A DNA stretch of 64,000 nt from Trichopria drosophilae (taxonomy: Eukaryota > Arthropoda > Insecta > Hymenoptera > Diapriidae). Where the stretch lies: contig CM059582.1 of assembly GCA_030407085.1 (NCBI GenBank), forward strand, positions 89,828,001-89,892,000, in the 5' to 3' direction. The notes beneath the pieces were generated by a model, which searched no databases, was not told where the DNA came from, and saw nothing but the letters and a program-made list of their open reading frames with translations. Made by a program: the position numbers and the translations under genes. This document shows positions 54,346 to 64,000 of the stretch, in pieces. Within the stretch, counting starts at the first letter, position 1; every line of letters begins with the position of its first letter.

Positions 54346-54891
54346 TCGATCTCGCGATCCGCGATGGAATAGCGTCTCCGTCGTTCCCGTCGTCCGTGAA
54401 GGCGCCACCTCGGGGCCCGATGCTGGGGGGTGATCCGTGGAAGGGGGGAGTAGCGTGACGGTCGCGCGGCCCGCGCGTACCGGCTTCTCCTTCGGAGAGA
54501 TAGAGATCGAGATACTGAGCTGCGCAAATCGGCTCTCGGCTTCTACCGTTGGAAGGAAAGAGAGAGACGCCCCGGCTTCACTCACCTCTGTCTGTGGGGA
54601 AGGAACTCCCGACGGCGACTGACTAGAGGAGCGACAGCGGGGAGGTCTGAGCCTCCATAGCGGGTATCCCCGGTACGGCGGGCGAGAGCAGCGGCGAATA
54701 GGGGGAAGGATTCCCCCGGAACGCTCTCCCCGGTTAGAGTTAACGGCTCGATCAGTGACTACGTCACAAACCCCCGGTCCTGACACGAGTACACCGTCGA
54801 TAGAGGGGTGTACGAGTGTCATATTAAATGTCCTGAGATGCACTTCACTTGGGAACACTTCATTCAACCGGTTCACCTCGATAATTGTCAC
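54271..54891 (-). CDS. Hypothetical frame of 206 residues, doubtful
   Basis: Opens MTIIEVNRLNEVFPS and becomes Arg/Pro/Ser-rich; the last ~25 residues are the translated minisatellite (RKAFEQLRKAL). No motif recognised. The GC-rich base composition makes chance openness likely. Could be part of the 3' region of the gypsy-type element, since it lies downstream of it on the same strand. Confidence 0.2.
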   Translation of the reverse strand: MTIIEVNRLNEVFPSEVHLRTFNMTLVHPSIDGVLVSGPGVCDVVTDRAVNSNRGERSGGILPPIRRCSRPPYRGYPLWRLRPPRCRSSSQSPSGVPSPQTEVSEAGASLSFLPTVEAESRFAQLSISISISPKEKPVRAGRATVTLLPPSTDHPPASGPEVAPSRTTGTTETLFHRGSRDRVELRKAFEQLRKALCGVEESPSSS

Positions 54892-57633
54892 TAGGGAGCA
54901 CTGTACTTAAATCTAGAACACTTCACAAAGCCAACAGAGGCGTCTCCTTCGCCACTGGGAACGAATTGCCCGTAGGCCTATAGAGTGAGGTAGCTAAATG
55001 GCCATTAGAGGTACTGAACGCAAAGTCGCAAGGGAAAGGGGGGGGGGTGTTCGCAACGAGATAAAAAAACTACAATGTTGAATACGCAGATTCACTGACG
55101 CATGTTCGAACGCTACGCGGTATCACACCAACTCAGGATCATGCCCGCACATGGTAAAGATCCTGTTTGCACATCACTCAAATCCATACTACAGAAAGAT
55201 GTCACACATATACCATCGTCACAACTCATAACCCAAAAAAAAAACGAAACATCGCAATCATACTCTTTACGAAGGTAAGAGTCGCCAATACAAGAAAAAT
55301 AAAAAATCGCAACTAGGCGATACATAAAAAAAAAGTGACATATTCTACGGGTTACTTCCCTGTTCACCCGGGATAGCAAAATTGCCATCTGGCTGATACA
55401 GTGTGACTTATAACTAGACCTTAATTTCTATCGCACGATTGGGATTCGCCTCTTCCAGTTCCATACCTTTACAATCATCATACCAGCTACGACGTCGTGG
55501 AGGATGGAGAGAAGGATGGAATGAAGAGGGATCCGTGTGACAAAAGAAAAGAGGGATAGTACGATACGCAACGACAACAAAGGATTTGAGATGACATAGG
55601 CTGATGTGGTCGATACATGCTCGCGAGGGGGTAGCGACTATTTTCGCCGTCGGGCCAACTGAACGCAACGGGACAGCGGCGAGGAAATGTCAACTCGCTG
55701 GATTTCCTAAAATACTAAGTTCCGACGAGTGCCACACAATGACCTCCACTACAGTACCGAGTTTGCACGGTTTACTACCCCACGGCATGGATGGCTACCA
55801 TCTATGAACATGAAGCGATAAGACTAGCCTTAGGAGGCTTATCTGAAATTCAAACATTAGCCAGTTCCGGAAGTATGTCCGGGCAAACTCTATACTCATA
55901 GATTCGTAGGTGATGATGTCACGTCGGGCTATCGAGGTTTCGACTCGCATTAGGCGACCATCCGATAGACTTAGGGGGGGGGGGATATCGTGTTACGCTT
56001 GACCGTTTACGCCACTGTGAAGCGCATCTGCAATGGCATAGTATACAAAGGCACGATAATTTCCGGGCCAACAAAACGCAAAGGGACAGCACATACCTCG
56101 ACTGTATTCTTCTCAAGATGGATATTAAATTGACTCGACAAGGCCGTGGTTTATCGCGACGCAGAAATTTAAGTACTCGAAAACGTGACTTAGCACCTTG
56201 TATGCGCGAATCACCGCGAATTACGCTCGAAGTTATCACCGGCGGGTGTCGTCCACAACGTGCCCATGGGGCTGATAAAGCCGCGTTGGTTAGCGTAAAA
56301 ACCAACGTAAGTTACCGAAATGCGCGATTTCGTGCAATATGGAGATAACGCATGGGTGGCGTGACTAGACGTAATACCAAGTCAAGCAAACCGAGTGCAT
56401 AACTCAAATTACGCGAATTCCAAGTCGGCTTTCGACACAATGCACTACTACCACCACTATGAGCGTATCTCAGCACTATCGGGCATTGAATAAATCTACT
56501 GGAAGTCCGTTCGTTAGAGCTACAGATGGCCCAACGAAAACGCCATCGGACGACGACTCTTTTTTGTCTTTCTCAAAAACGTATGGCAAAGACACAAATT
56601 TTAATTAAGAATCTGCACAATGAGGCGCGAGCCAAACTGTAAATTCGCACCCTACGCGAGTTAGCGTAGGTCCCGAATAAATTAAACACTAGTCACGACT
56701 TAGCGACTTTCGACTTATTGAACAGAACCGTAAGTTTACGCAAATCAAAGTTACTCGCATACTCAGAGTGAGTAGGTGCTAATTCACAAAAGAAAAAAAT
56801 TTTTAAGGGATGGTCGCGATTCCCCGAAATCAAGCTCGACCATATGATTGAGCGCAGCTGAACTAACTTTCCTTACATCCTCGGCGGCCACGGGGCACGC
56901 AACAGGAACTCTCTCGGTATTGTCGGGTACCAAGCCATGACAAAAAAATTTTTATAGAATCTGTGTACCAAATCGTAACGTACCATAGTCGGGGACTTTT
57001 TCTTAGATTGGCTAATTTTCGGGTAAAAGTTGCAAATTGAAACACAGAAATATCGCTATGCGGGGCAATCGGAACGTGGTTGACGACGACCGGTCGCAAC
57101 AACAACAAAAAAAAATTTCTGATCCATATCTACTATTTGAAAGCGATGGACTGACACAAATCGCAAATGAAAATTGAAAAACGCGGTTACGTTCCGTACG
57201 ACGGAATGAATCGACTTCACGTGAAAAATGCTCGACTATAGGAGCGTAAGATCGATTCTACTATTATACATCCGCGCGCACACGTATCTGGATTTTTGGT
57301 ACCGAAGGGACAACTTAAACGTAAGGGGCAACCAAACACAATCGTGTTGAAGAAGAGGGTGGTAGTCATCGCGTCATCATCGCTTCGCGGAGCGAGAGAC
57401 AGCAGATGTGGGAGGTGAACGCGATATACAGCAAATCATTGAAAATAACTCAAACAAAAACGTCTTTACGAAAACTGGCCAGGTCTTACGTCACAAGTGC
57501 CAATTAACCCAACCTGACCTAAGTGCATCTTGTAGAGAATTAAAAATGCAACACCGGTTGACTTGTAATATGGGAACGAAAAACTCAATATTCAACGAGT
57601 TAGGAGCCTCTTAAAATAAAGATTCTTACTATT
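54892..57633. other. Long gene-free stretch downstream of the gypsy-type element
   Basis: 2.7 kb without a convincing frame. CGGGCCAAC(T/A)(G/A)AACGCAA(C/A)GGGACAGC occurs twice (near 55652 and 56068), with a weaker third version at 56529, hinting at old ~415-bp duplications. Small poly-G tracts at 55038 and 55976. Likely contains the 3' LTR of the gypsy-type element, which I could not delimit because no matching LTR is visible right of 63 kb. Confidence 0.35.
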
Positions 57634-57688
57634 CGCAAATTTTATCGCAAAGTTTATCGCAAATTTTATCGCAAAGTTTATCGCAAAG
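57634..57688. repeat. Minisatellite of 13-14 bp units
   Basis: Alternating TTTATCGCAAA(A/G)T units, about five copies, lying ~90 bp beyond the end of the gypsy-type ORF3. Confidence 0.85.
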
Positions 57689-57775
57689 GGCCCACAGAAA
57701 CGCCAGGGACAACTTGCCATGCGCTGCGGGGGGGAAGGAGATGACCTTCGCGGGCACCAGCCGGGTGCATTTCAA

Positions 57776-58570
57776 TTAGTGCGGACGCGGATTATTCTCA
57801 CCCTCCCGTGGTCTCCTCCCCACCAGCAGTCGTTCGCTGCATCGGTGCGCCGGGTGGCCCCGTAGGCCGCAGTTCCAGCATCGGCGTTCCGCAGCGGAGA
57901 CGCGAATTGGTCCTGGGGCGGCCGATGCTGGGACTGACGGTGCTACAGTCACACCGGGCAGCGTGATCGCGGCGGCCTCCCGTACGGGTTTCGGCGCCGC
58001 GCGGATCAAGATCGCCTGGTTTGGCGCGATCTCGACCACCACCGGGGAGGGTGCGCGTTGCGGGGTCGTTGCAACGGGGGCAGGGGCGGCTAGTGCAACC
58101 TTCTGACTCCGGCGAGCTCGTTCGGCACGCCGCGGACCTCTCCGGCGACGCTGGATGGCCGCACGCGACCGGGGTGCGACGGGCATCGCGTGGCTCCTCG
58201 TGACCGGGCGGGCCTCCACCACGGTGGTGGGCCTCGTGGAGCGGGAAACGGTACCCGAGCGCTCGCTACCGCGTGGGGTAGCGGCCGGGGTCCGGGCGGC
58301 CGGTAGGGGGAAGTTGGCTGGCAGGCGGATCGACATCAGGGCCGGAGGGGCGGCTAGTACGAACTGGAGCGGTGACAGGGGGCGCGGTCGCGAGGAGTGC
58401 CACGGAATCGTCGTCACAGGTGGGGGCGGAGCCCACGGATGCGGATTCGGCACCTCCGCGGATCCCATTAGGAACTGTCCCCTCCGACCCTCCCGTTCCT
58501 CATGCCAAACCCACTCGCAAAACTCGCAAACTTCCTCGGCATTTCTGGTCGGCGACCTGTAACAGAACAA
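57776..58570 (-). CDS. Gypsy-type ORF3: basic, proline-rich protein with CCHC knuckle
   Basis: 264 open residues starting 147 bases after the integrase stop. N-terminus with CEFCEWVWHEEREGRR, a long Pro/Ala/Arg-rich centre (RRRRGPRRAERARR), and near the C-terminus one perfect zinc knuckle CWNCGLRGHPAHRC (CX2CX4HX4C; + coordinates ~57842-57882). It is in env position, but there is no signal peptide, transmembrane segment or furin-like site, so it is not an envelope protein. Likely nucleic-acid binding; since gag here lacks a knuckle, it may supply a separate nucleocapsid function (inference). A start upstream within the integrase tail cannot be excluded. Confidence 0.6.
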   Translation of the reverse strand: MFCYRSPTRNAEEVCEFCEWVWHEEREGRRGQFLMGSAEVPNPHPWAPPPPVTTIPWHSSRPRPLSPLQFVLAAPPALMSIRLPANFPLPAARTPAATPRGSERSGTVSRSTRPTTVVEARPVTRSHAMPVAPRSRAAIQRRRRGPRRAERARRSQKVALAAPAPVATTPQRAPSPVVVEIAPNQAILIRAAPKPVREAAAITLPGVTVAPSVPASAAPGPIRVSAAERRCWNCGLRGHPAHRCSERLLVGRRPREGENNPRPH

Positions 58571-58716
58571 GGACAGCGCTACATTGATAAGGGGGTATCA
58601 CAAAGCATCATAATGTCATCTTGCTATTTCTACACACATGGTACATTAGTGCTATTTAAATAAGTGTATTAGCCTAGGGGGCATTTTTGAAAACCATCGG
58701 GGTACCAGTGCAGCCG

Positions 58717-59667
58717 TTAGGTCCTACGGGATCGTAGACCATAACGTCGTTCCAATAGTGGTGGGGGTGGGGAAGGCGCGCGCCGGGTCGACACTCTACG
58801 CGGACGACCGGGTCGCCTGCGAGTGAAAGTCGGTTCAACTGTCTCCGGCGGCCTTGCCGCGAGGTGGGCCTCACTGTGGCGTGGTGCACGTGGAGTTTCA
58901 CTCGGACAGGGGGGCATTTCTCTAGCTGGTTTCGGAGGTCGACCGCGGCGACGCGGCACCGGATCGGTACTCACCGTATTCGGAATGGCTGGTTTCGACC
59001 GAGGGCTATGAGAGTTTTCGTGCGGGTTAGTCGATACGGTTCGGTCATCTGCAGAATGACTTCCTTCGTCGGGGGCGTGATACGGTTTCAGATCTTTAAT
59101 ATGGGCCCTCGGGTTCCGACGACTCTCGGGGTCGTCGAGCTCAAAGACGACGGGAAATATTACCCGGAGAATTCGGTGGGGGCCACTAAATTTAGGCGCG
59201 AGTTTGGCCGCGAAATTTTGAATCCCCGACGAAAGGAAACGGATGCGACGTAGTACTAGGTCACCCACCTGGTATTTTACTTCTCGGTGGGACCGATTAT
59301 AATACTCCGCTTGGCGCGTCGCGGCGCGCTCAAGATTACGATGTACCCAATCGAGAATTAACGGTAGCTTCCTCATTCGATCACGCCAGAACTCCGGATC
59401 CTTAGGGAGCGTGAGCGGAGGAGGGGGGAGGTCAGTACGCAAATTCCTAATCGCTACCGGGTTGCGACCGAAATTAAGAAATGCGGGAGTCATCTTGGTC
59501 GATGATTGGACCGCGGTATTCAAAGCGAATGTCAATTCCTCAAGATGCACATCCCAGTCGCGATGATCATGCGACACGAACGTGCACATCATCGTCTTGA
59601 GGGTTCTATTAACCCTCTCGACTGGGTTGGCGTGGTAGGGGGGGGGGGGAGGTCCGAGCGGAAACAA
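58717..59667 (-). pseudogene. Gypsy-type integrase C-terminal half with AT-hooks
   Basis: After a frame change at the C-run (59641-59651), the frame continues NPVERVNRTLKTMM (catalytic Glu), AVQSSTKMTPAFLNFGRNP, QVGDLVLRRI and KFSGPHRILRVI ... HIKDLKPY (the GPY/F-like domain). The tail of ~110 residues has no chromodomain but has two AT-hook cores, RRRGRPPKPARE (~58950) and RRRPGRPRR (~58812), in Pro/Ser/Arg-rich sequence. It ends naturally at RYGLRSRRT. Confidence 0.85.
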
Positions 59668-61065
59668 TACCCAATTGACTCAAATGCGTCTTTACGTGCG
59701 AGTCCGATAAGAAATACTTTGGGCAACCCCATCTATTTATCACGAGACTATCGAAAGCGGCCATTATAGCCGATCCAGTGGCGGCACGGAGGGGTTTCAC
59801 TTCTATATATTTCGTGAACATATCCTTGAAAACTACCACGAATTGATTTTGACGCTTACTGGGGGGAAATGGTCCCATGACGTCGGAACTGACGGTCATC
59901 CATGGACCTTCGGTCGTTCTCTCACACATGAGTCCCGTAGGGGCCTGCTGGGAGACTTTTTGTCTCTGGCATTCGGGACAACGGGCGACGAACCTCGCGA
60001 CGTCCTGGAAGACGCCGGGCCAGTAGAAGTCTTGGGTAAGACGGTGATACGTCTTATCCACTCCTAAGTGGCCGGCTTGCGGACAATCGTGTGCGTCACT
60101 CAGGGCGCGAGCACGCGAGTCCGCGGGAAGGACAAGCTTCCAGGCGTCGAGGTCGCTCACGGCAGCTTCTATAATAGGGTGTGGTCGGTGGAAATATATT
60201 CGATCGTCCTCGATGCGCCAATCGAGGTACTTCGAAGGGAACTTTCGAATATTCTCCAGTTTCTGAGTATACCACTTATCCTCTGTATCTCCAAGGGGGC
60301 AAAGGGCTTCATCAAGGTTCTCATACATCCGCGAAAGAGCATCGGGCACCACGTTAAGAGTACCCTTCCTATGCTCGATTTTCATATCATAGGCCTGCAT
60401 GGCCAGTGCCCACCGTGCTAGTCTACCGGTCGGGTCCCGCAGGTTCCTCAGCCATTGCAGGCTGCTATGATCCGTTATAATTCTAAAGTGGGTTCCCTCG
60501 ATATAAGGTCTGTACTTCTTCACGGCCCAGAGGACGGCGAGGCACTCTTTTTCGGTGACCGTATATTTCCGTTCGGCTTTAGTGAGCACCCGACTGGCGA
60601 AGCTGATCGGATGCTCATTACCGTCCACCTCTAGGGTGATGACCGCGCCGATCGCGAAGTCACTCGCGTCCGTCTGGATCGTGAAGGGTGCATCGAAATT
60701 TGGGCGGGTGAGGATTGGAGTATGGGTAAGGGAGTCACGGAGGGACTCAAAAGCAGACTGCTGCTCCGGACCCCAGACCCAGGGAGTGTTTTTCATCAGG
60801 AGTTAAGTTAGCGGGATACGATCTCACGAAAAGTCTGGGAGGAACCGCGAGTACCACCCCACCATGCCCAGAAAGCGTCGTAGCTGTTTGAGATTAGTGG
60901 GGGTGGAAATTCAAGTACGGGGGCGACCTTGTCCGGATCAGTCTTTAATCCGTCGCGATTGCTAGCCGTATCCCGCGACTGAAGGGGGCGTGAAGACCGG
61001 TGTGCTAGGGGGGGGGGGGGTCTCGGGGACACCGGGGGTGGAGGTTCCCTTGGTGCCACGTCCAT
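59609..61065 (-). pseudogene. Gypsy-type pol: RT connection, RNase H, integrase N-terminal half
   Basis: Begins in the RT thumb/connection (GLKTDPDKVAPVLEF; frameshift; FREIVSR), then RNase H: IQTDASDFAIGAVI (Asp), VTEKECLAVLWAV (Glu), FRIITDHSSLQWL (Asp), VVPDALSRM. Integrase follows: zinc finger HDCPQAGHLGVDKTYHRL ... CPECQRQK, core MTVSSDVMGPFPPS (Asp) and YFLSDSHVKTHL (second Asp; usual DNG is DSH). Everything between gag and the RT thumb (protease, motifs A-C) is missing within about 50 bases. Confidence 0.85.
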
Positions 61066-61107
61066 CAGACAAGGTAGTCTTTGGAACCGGGGCGAACGCG
61101 AAATTCC

Positions 61108-63000
61108 CTAAGGTTTACGCGGCGGTGGGGGTTTTACCGAAGGGGGTTGTTTTGGAGCTCTGGGGCTCGCGGCCCGCATTACCGGCGCAGCTTCCTCTCC
61201 CATGGGGGAGGGCGGCGGCAAGGGCGCCGGGGCGGCGGATTCCTTCAGGGCCGGCTTGACGGTGGGAGTCGCAAGGGCCAGCTTTCCCTTTCCCCGCCTC
61301 GCCTTCGACGTATATGCAAAAGCGGGGAAAGCCGATTGATTAGCCGCGGTAGGGGGCCGATATACCCTCTCCTGATTTGCGGCCCCTTCCACTTGTCTAC
61401 CAATTCTCAATAGGTCGGAAAAATCGGACACCGAGTCACGCTCGATTATTCGTGCGAGACCGGGGCGCAGATTCTGTACCGCGATATCTAACTGTTCCTC
61501 TAGAGCCGGGGGGAACGTGAGTAAATTAAAGAGACTGCGTAGGGAGACTAAATACTCCCGTATGGGATCTTCGGGCCCTTAGGTGCTCATGGTAATCTCC
61601 CTTTTGATGCTGGCTTCCAGGTGGCGTTGACCAAAAGCATCGCGGAAATATCGCACGAAGCCGGAGTAGGTGCTCCAACTGGCTTTTTCCACCCGGTACC
61701 AATTAAGGGCCGATCCCCTAAACGCTTCGGGTAGGGCGCGCAGGAGGTCATCCTCGGTCAAATCCCGACTGGTGACGTATTCACCTAACTTGACGAGGAA
61801 TTCCTCAGCACCTTCCCCCTCCTCCCCTGAATAGCGTGGCCCATGCGTCCTCCAGTGTTCGATCGCGGTTTTGTGCCAACGAACGCCGGACATTGACAAG
61901 CTGGGGTTGAATGACCCTCCTACGTGGGACGCATTGCCATCGACGTGATGAGAGGGGTGGGGGTGGCCGACCCGAGTGCTATTATAGCGAGGTTGGTGAG
62001 GCGACAAATCATACGTGAGATCTGCCGGGAAGTGCACACTCGACGAACCGGCGGTTGAGCGTCGAGGTGGGGGTTGGCGCGTCGCCAATGGTCGAAAGGG
62101 GTCCACGTGGTGTGCACCGACATTGTCGCGAGGTGGGGGGTCGAAAATACCCGCCCGGAAGGATTGCGGCTCATCCTGTATTCCACCCGAGGCGGCACTC
62201 GGTCGGAAGGGCTGAGGGGCCGATCGGGTCGGGTCACGTGACCCACCTTGTGCAGGGTCATTCCCGATTAGCCGATTCGACGGGTTATAGTCGTTCACGG
62301 CCCGACCCTCTAGTTGAGGGTCGTCTTCGCGGCGGTCGTCGCTAGGGGGGACTACGGACGCGTAATGGGTTCGACCGGCCGGGTACGTGGAGGTGTCCGC
62401 CATCGGGAACCGGAAACTCTCCTCCTCTCCGAATGAGATCGGGTCCAGATAATAGGCGCGTGATCGGTCCAACGGTAACCCGTGGGCGGCAAACGCGAAG
62501 GCTCCTAGGCGGGACGTCGACGGGAGCTCCACGTGACCCGGGTAGGTCGCACTCATCGAGTCGCCCAAAACGGTCCCTATTATGGGACAACCTACCGCCT
62601 CGGACAACGTATAGGGGGGTTGACCACCGCGCCCATCCGTACTGGCGTTCCATTCGACCGGGGTATCCGGGAATCGCCGCAAAATGGTGTATCGCACCAG
62701 CCGATCCCGGATTACCTCCACTGATCCGGCGATCAGGAGTTCTGTCTTATCGCATCTACCGATAAGGTCGCGTAGATCGATGATTCGATCGACCTCCGCG
62801 CGTATTGCCGCGATTTGGGCAAAACTGGCGATTTGCCGCCCCGCCACGCGGGAGGGGGTGACGTTAGTTGCGGTAGCCGAAAATGCTACGGGTGTCGTAG
62901 TAATGGACGGGTGTCCCGAGGTAGTGGTGGGGGTTACCACCGTTAGCGTGGGCACCACCGTTGCCGGGGAACTAGTGGGAGTGGATAGCGATGTATCCAT
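61108..63000 (-). pseudogene. Gypsy-type gag
   Basis: ATG at 63000 (MDTSLSTPTSSP) is chosen over an upstream in-frame ATG at 63180 that would add an unlikely hydrophobic stretch. Long Thr/Ser/Pro-rich N-terminus; the central part is Pro/Arg-rich. The capsid-like domain is HWRTHGPRYSGEEGEGAEEFL ... ALPEAFRGSALNWY ... FRDAFGQRHLEASI (retrotransposon gag family). A TAA at 61577-61579, likely a mutated CAA, interrupts it; the frame continues PIREYLVSLRSLFNLL to the Pro-rich end at 61108. No CCHC knuckle is seen in gag itself. Confidence 0.8.
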
Positions 63001-64000
63001 TGTCCCGAATCGAACTATAAAAAGAAGAGAAGAAAAGGAAGAAAAAGTTCGGACGCTCCTCAAGGTCACCGCGCAGTTCGAGTTTCTACGTCGAGGCCTC
63101 CGCGGACCGATAGCCAAAACTCTCAAAAACAGGTGTAGGATAAACGTGAGGGCACAAGCAAAACCAAAAAAAAAAATCATAAAAGAAAAAGAAGAAGGGG
63201 GGGGGGGGGATTTTTCCCAGATGCCCCAACTTTTTTTATTTACCGAGGCACGCGACAGTTATCTGTCACAGTCGACGCCTAGACACCGGTTGCAATAATC
63301 CAAACCGCGAAGGGTAGGGGATCGCGCATCGCGATAGGACGGGGGGTTCTAGAAAATTCTTCGGGTCGCTGCACAGGTACATACAATACACATATATATA
63401 GATATATATCAATTATATTATTTATATCAATTATCTTATTGCATAATATATCTAAATCGAAATTTATTTCTCTCTATGGTTTACTGCAAGGGGAGGGGGA
63501 AATCCTGTACCTGAAATCGCGAAAGTCAAAACGAAAGAAGTTAAACGTTTTAAATTGAATATACCAATCTAACTTAGCTCTTCCGGGAGATTTGCTATTA
63601 AATCGGAAAACGGAACAAAACCTCAAATTTCGTTGAATTTAAACTTCGTTCCTGACTAGTGTGAAACAAATTAAAAATTTTCTGAAGTTTCCTAAAATTA
63701 ATTTGAATCTGGAAAACTAGATCAGAATTGACAAGAAAGCTTATTTTGATAAAGAGAATTCTAAGTTCCGTAACCGACTCTAATTAGTGAAATAATGTTT
63801 AAGTTTCAAATTACTAAATATTATAGGCGAGTCTTGAAAAATAACTGGAAAAGTACATTATTTATTTCCCGGTATTCTTGGATATTAATTACTCCACGAC
63901 AACATTGACTTAGGCCAACTTAATTATCGGCCCGTAGGGGGAGACGGGAGAGACCATAGAGAGAATAATAAATGCTGAAAAGGTAAACACAAGTATACAT
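63001..64000. other. Probable 5' leader/LTR side of the gypsy-type element
   Basis: Non-coding. GC-moderate to ~63370 with a G-run at 63197-63208, then an AT-rich part with TA-rich simple sequence (63390-63450). On the minus strand this precedes gag, so it should hold the primer-binding site and 5' LTR, but no TG...CA boundaries or paired copy could be fixed. Confidence 0.35.

Larger units (their letters stand above)
57776..63000 (-). mobile_element. Gypsy-type LTR retrotransposon, internally deleted
   Basis: Minus-strand element. Order: gag (63000-61108), a junction lacking protease and RT palm, RT connection plus RNase H and integrase (61065-58717), and ORF3 (58570-57776). Integrase after RNase H identifies the gypsy (Ty3) superfamily. 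GC-rich compared with its neighbourhood, suggesting relatively recent arrival. Homopolymer C/G runs at 59641 and 61010 coincide with frame breaks. LTRs not delimited. Confidence 0.8.

Noticed and set aside
55976..55985. Poly-G and poly-C runs (also near 9572, 50967, 59641, 61010, 63197) as functional elements
   Set aside because: Homopolymer runs, several of which coincide with frame breaks; slippage or sequencing error is the simplest explanation.
58155..58562. 135-residue plus-strand frame with Gly/Arg-rich product
   Set aside because: Antisense shadow of gypsy-type ORF3 in GC-rich sequence.
57776..58570. Envelope gene of an errantivirus-like element
   Set aside because: Position fits, but there is no signal peptide, transmembrane helix or cleavage site, and it has a zinc knuckle.
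61579..63180. Start of gypsy-type gag at 63180 with a hydrophobic leader
   Set aside because: The ATG at 63000 begins the gag-like sequence; the upstream part looks like leader read-through, not a signal peptide.

Overview
The window is a dense graveyard of transposable elements from a eukaryote, almost certainly an insect and most plausibly a hymenopteran such as an ant. The evidence is: BEL/Pao, copia and gypsy LTR retrotransposons; LOA-like LINEs carrying RNase H; CR1/Jockey-like LINEs; a multi-exon gene with GT-AG introns; and tRNA- and 5S-like SINE heads. Species assignment is inference. I found no clear single-copy host gene, rRNA operon, CRISPR array or bacterial-type operon.

Layout. 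1-3.96 kb: decayed BEL/Pao element (+). 4.58-6.28 kb: broken, unnamed DDE-like transposase (+). 6.93-7.30 kb: near-perfect palindrome. 7.3-7.7 and 10.26-10.57 kb: SINE-like copies sharing a 3' tail. 7.7-8.3 kb: LTR-element gag/protease remnant (-). 9.0-9.83 kb: an LTR. 10.15-10.87 kb: two 5S-like segments. 11.35-11.67 kb: foldback element. 12.1-14.93 kb: LINE A (-). 14.94-24.1 kb: LINE B (-), about 4.2 kb, split by a copia element (16,282-21,257) whose LTRs are flanked by the 5-bp duplication AGTAT; the LINE reading frame joins exactly across it. 25.2-26.4 kb: 350-bp inverted repeat. 26.5-36.9 kb: a second BEL/Pao (+) whose protease is split by about 6 kb of repeats: a decayed motif tract, a 245-bp GA tract, LINE C (-), and an AT-rich repeat array with tRNA-like heads. 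36.9-37.8 kb: LINE ORF1 fused onto the BEL integrase. 38.0-42.4 kb: LOA-like LINE copy 1 (+), cut off in RNase H. 43.0-47.4 kb: TNP2-like transposase gene plus a six-exon DUF4806-like gene. 47.7-52.2 kb: LOA-like copy 2 (+). 53.6-57.7 kb: mostly unassigned, with an inverted repeat and two minisatellites. 57.8-63.0 kb: gypsy-type element (-) that has lost protease and the RT palm but keeps gag, RNase H, integrase with AT-hooks, and an extra CCHC-knuckle ORF. 63.0-64.0 kb: probably its 5' leader.

How it works together. Nothing here looks like a working pathway. The most interesting unit is the 43-47.4 kb pair, a TNP2-type transposase followed in the same direction by an intron-containing, coiled-coil DUF4806-like protein. 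This resembles the two-gene layout of plant En/Spm (TNPD/TNPA) and may be a two-component animal DNA transposon. Also notable: both LOA-like copies have His where reverse transcriptase motif A needs its catalytic Asp; the gypsy element has a basic, proline-rich ORF3 with a CCHC knuckle downstream of integrase; and both the copia and gypsy integrases are followed by paired AT-hooks. Family names rest on motifs read by eye; no database search was possible.
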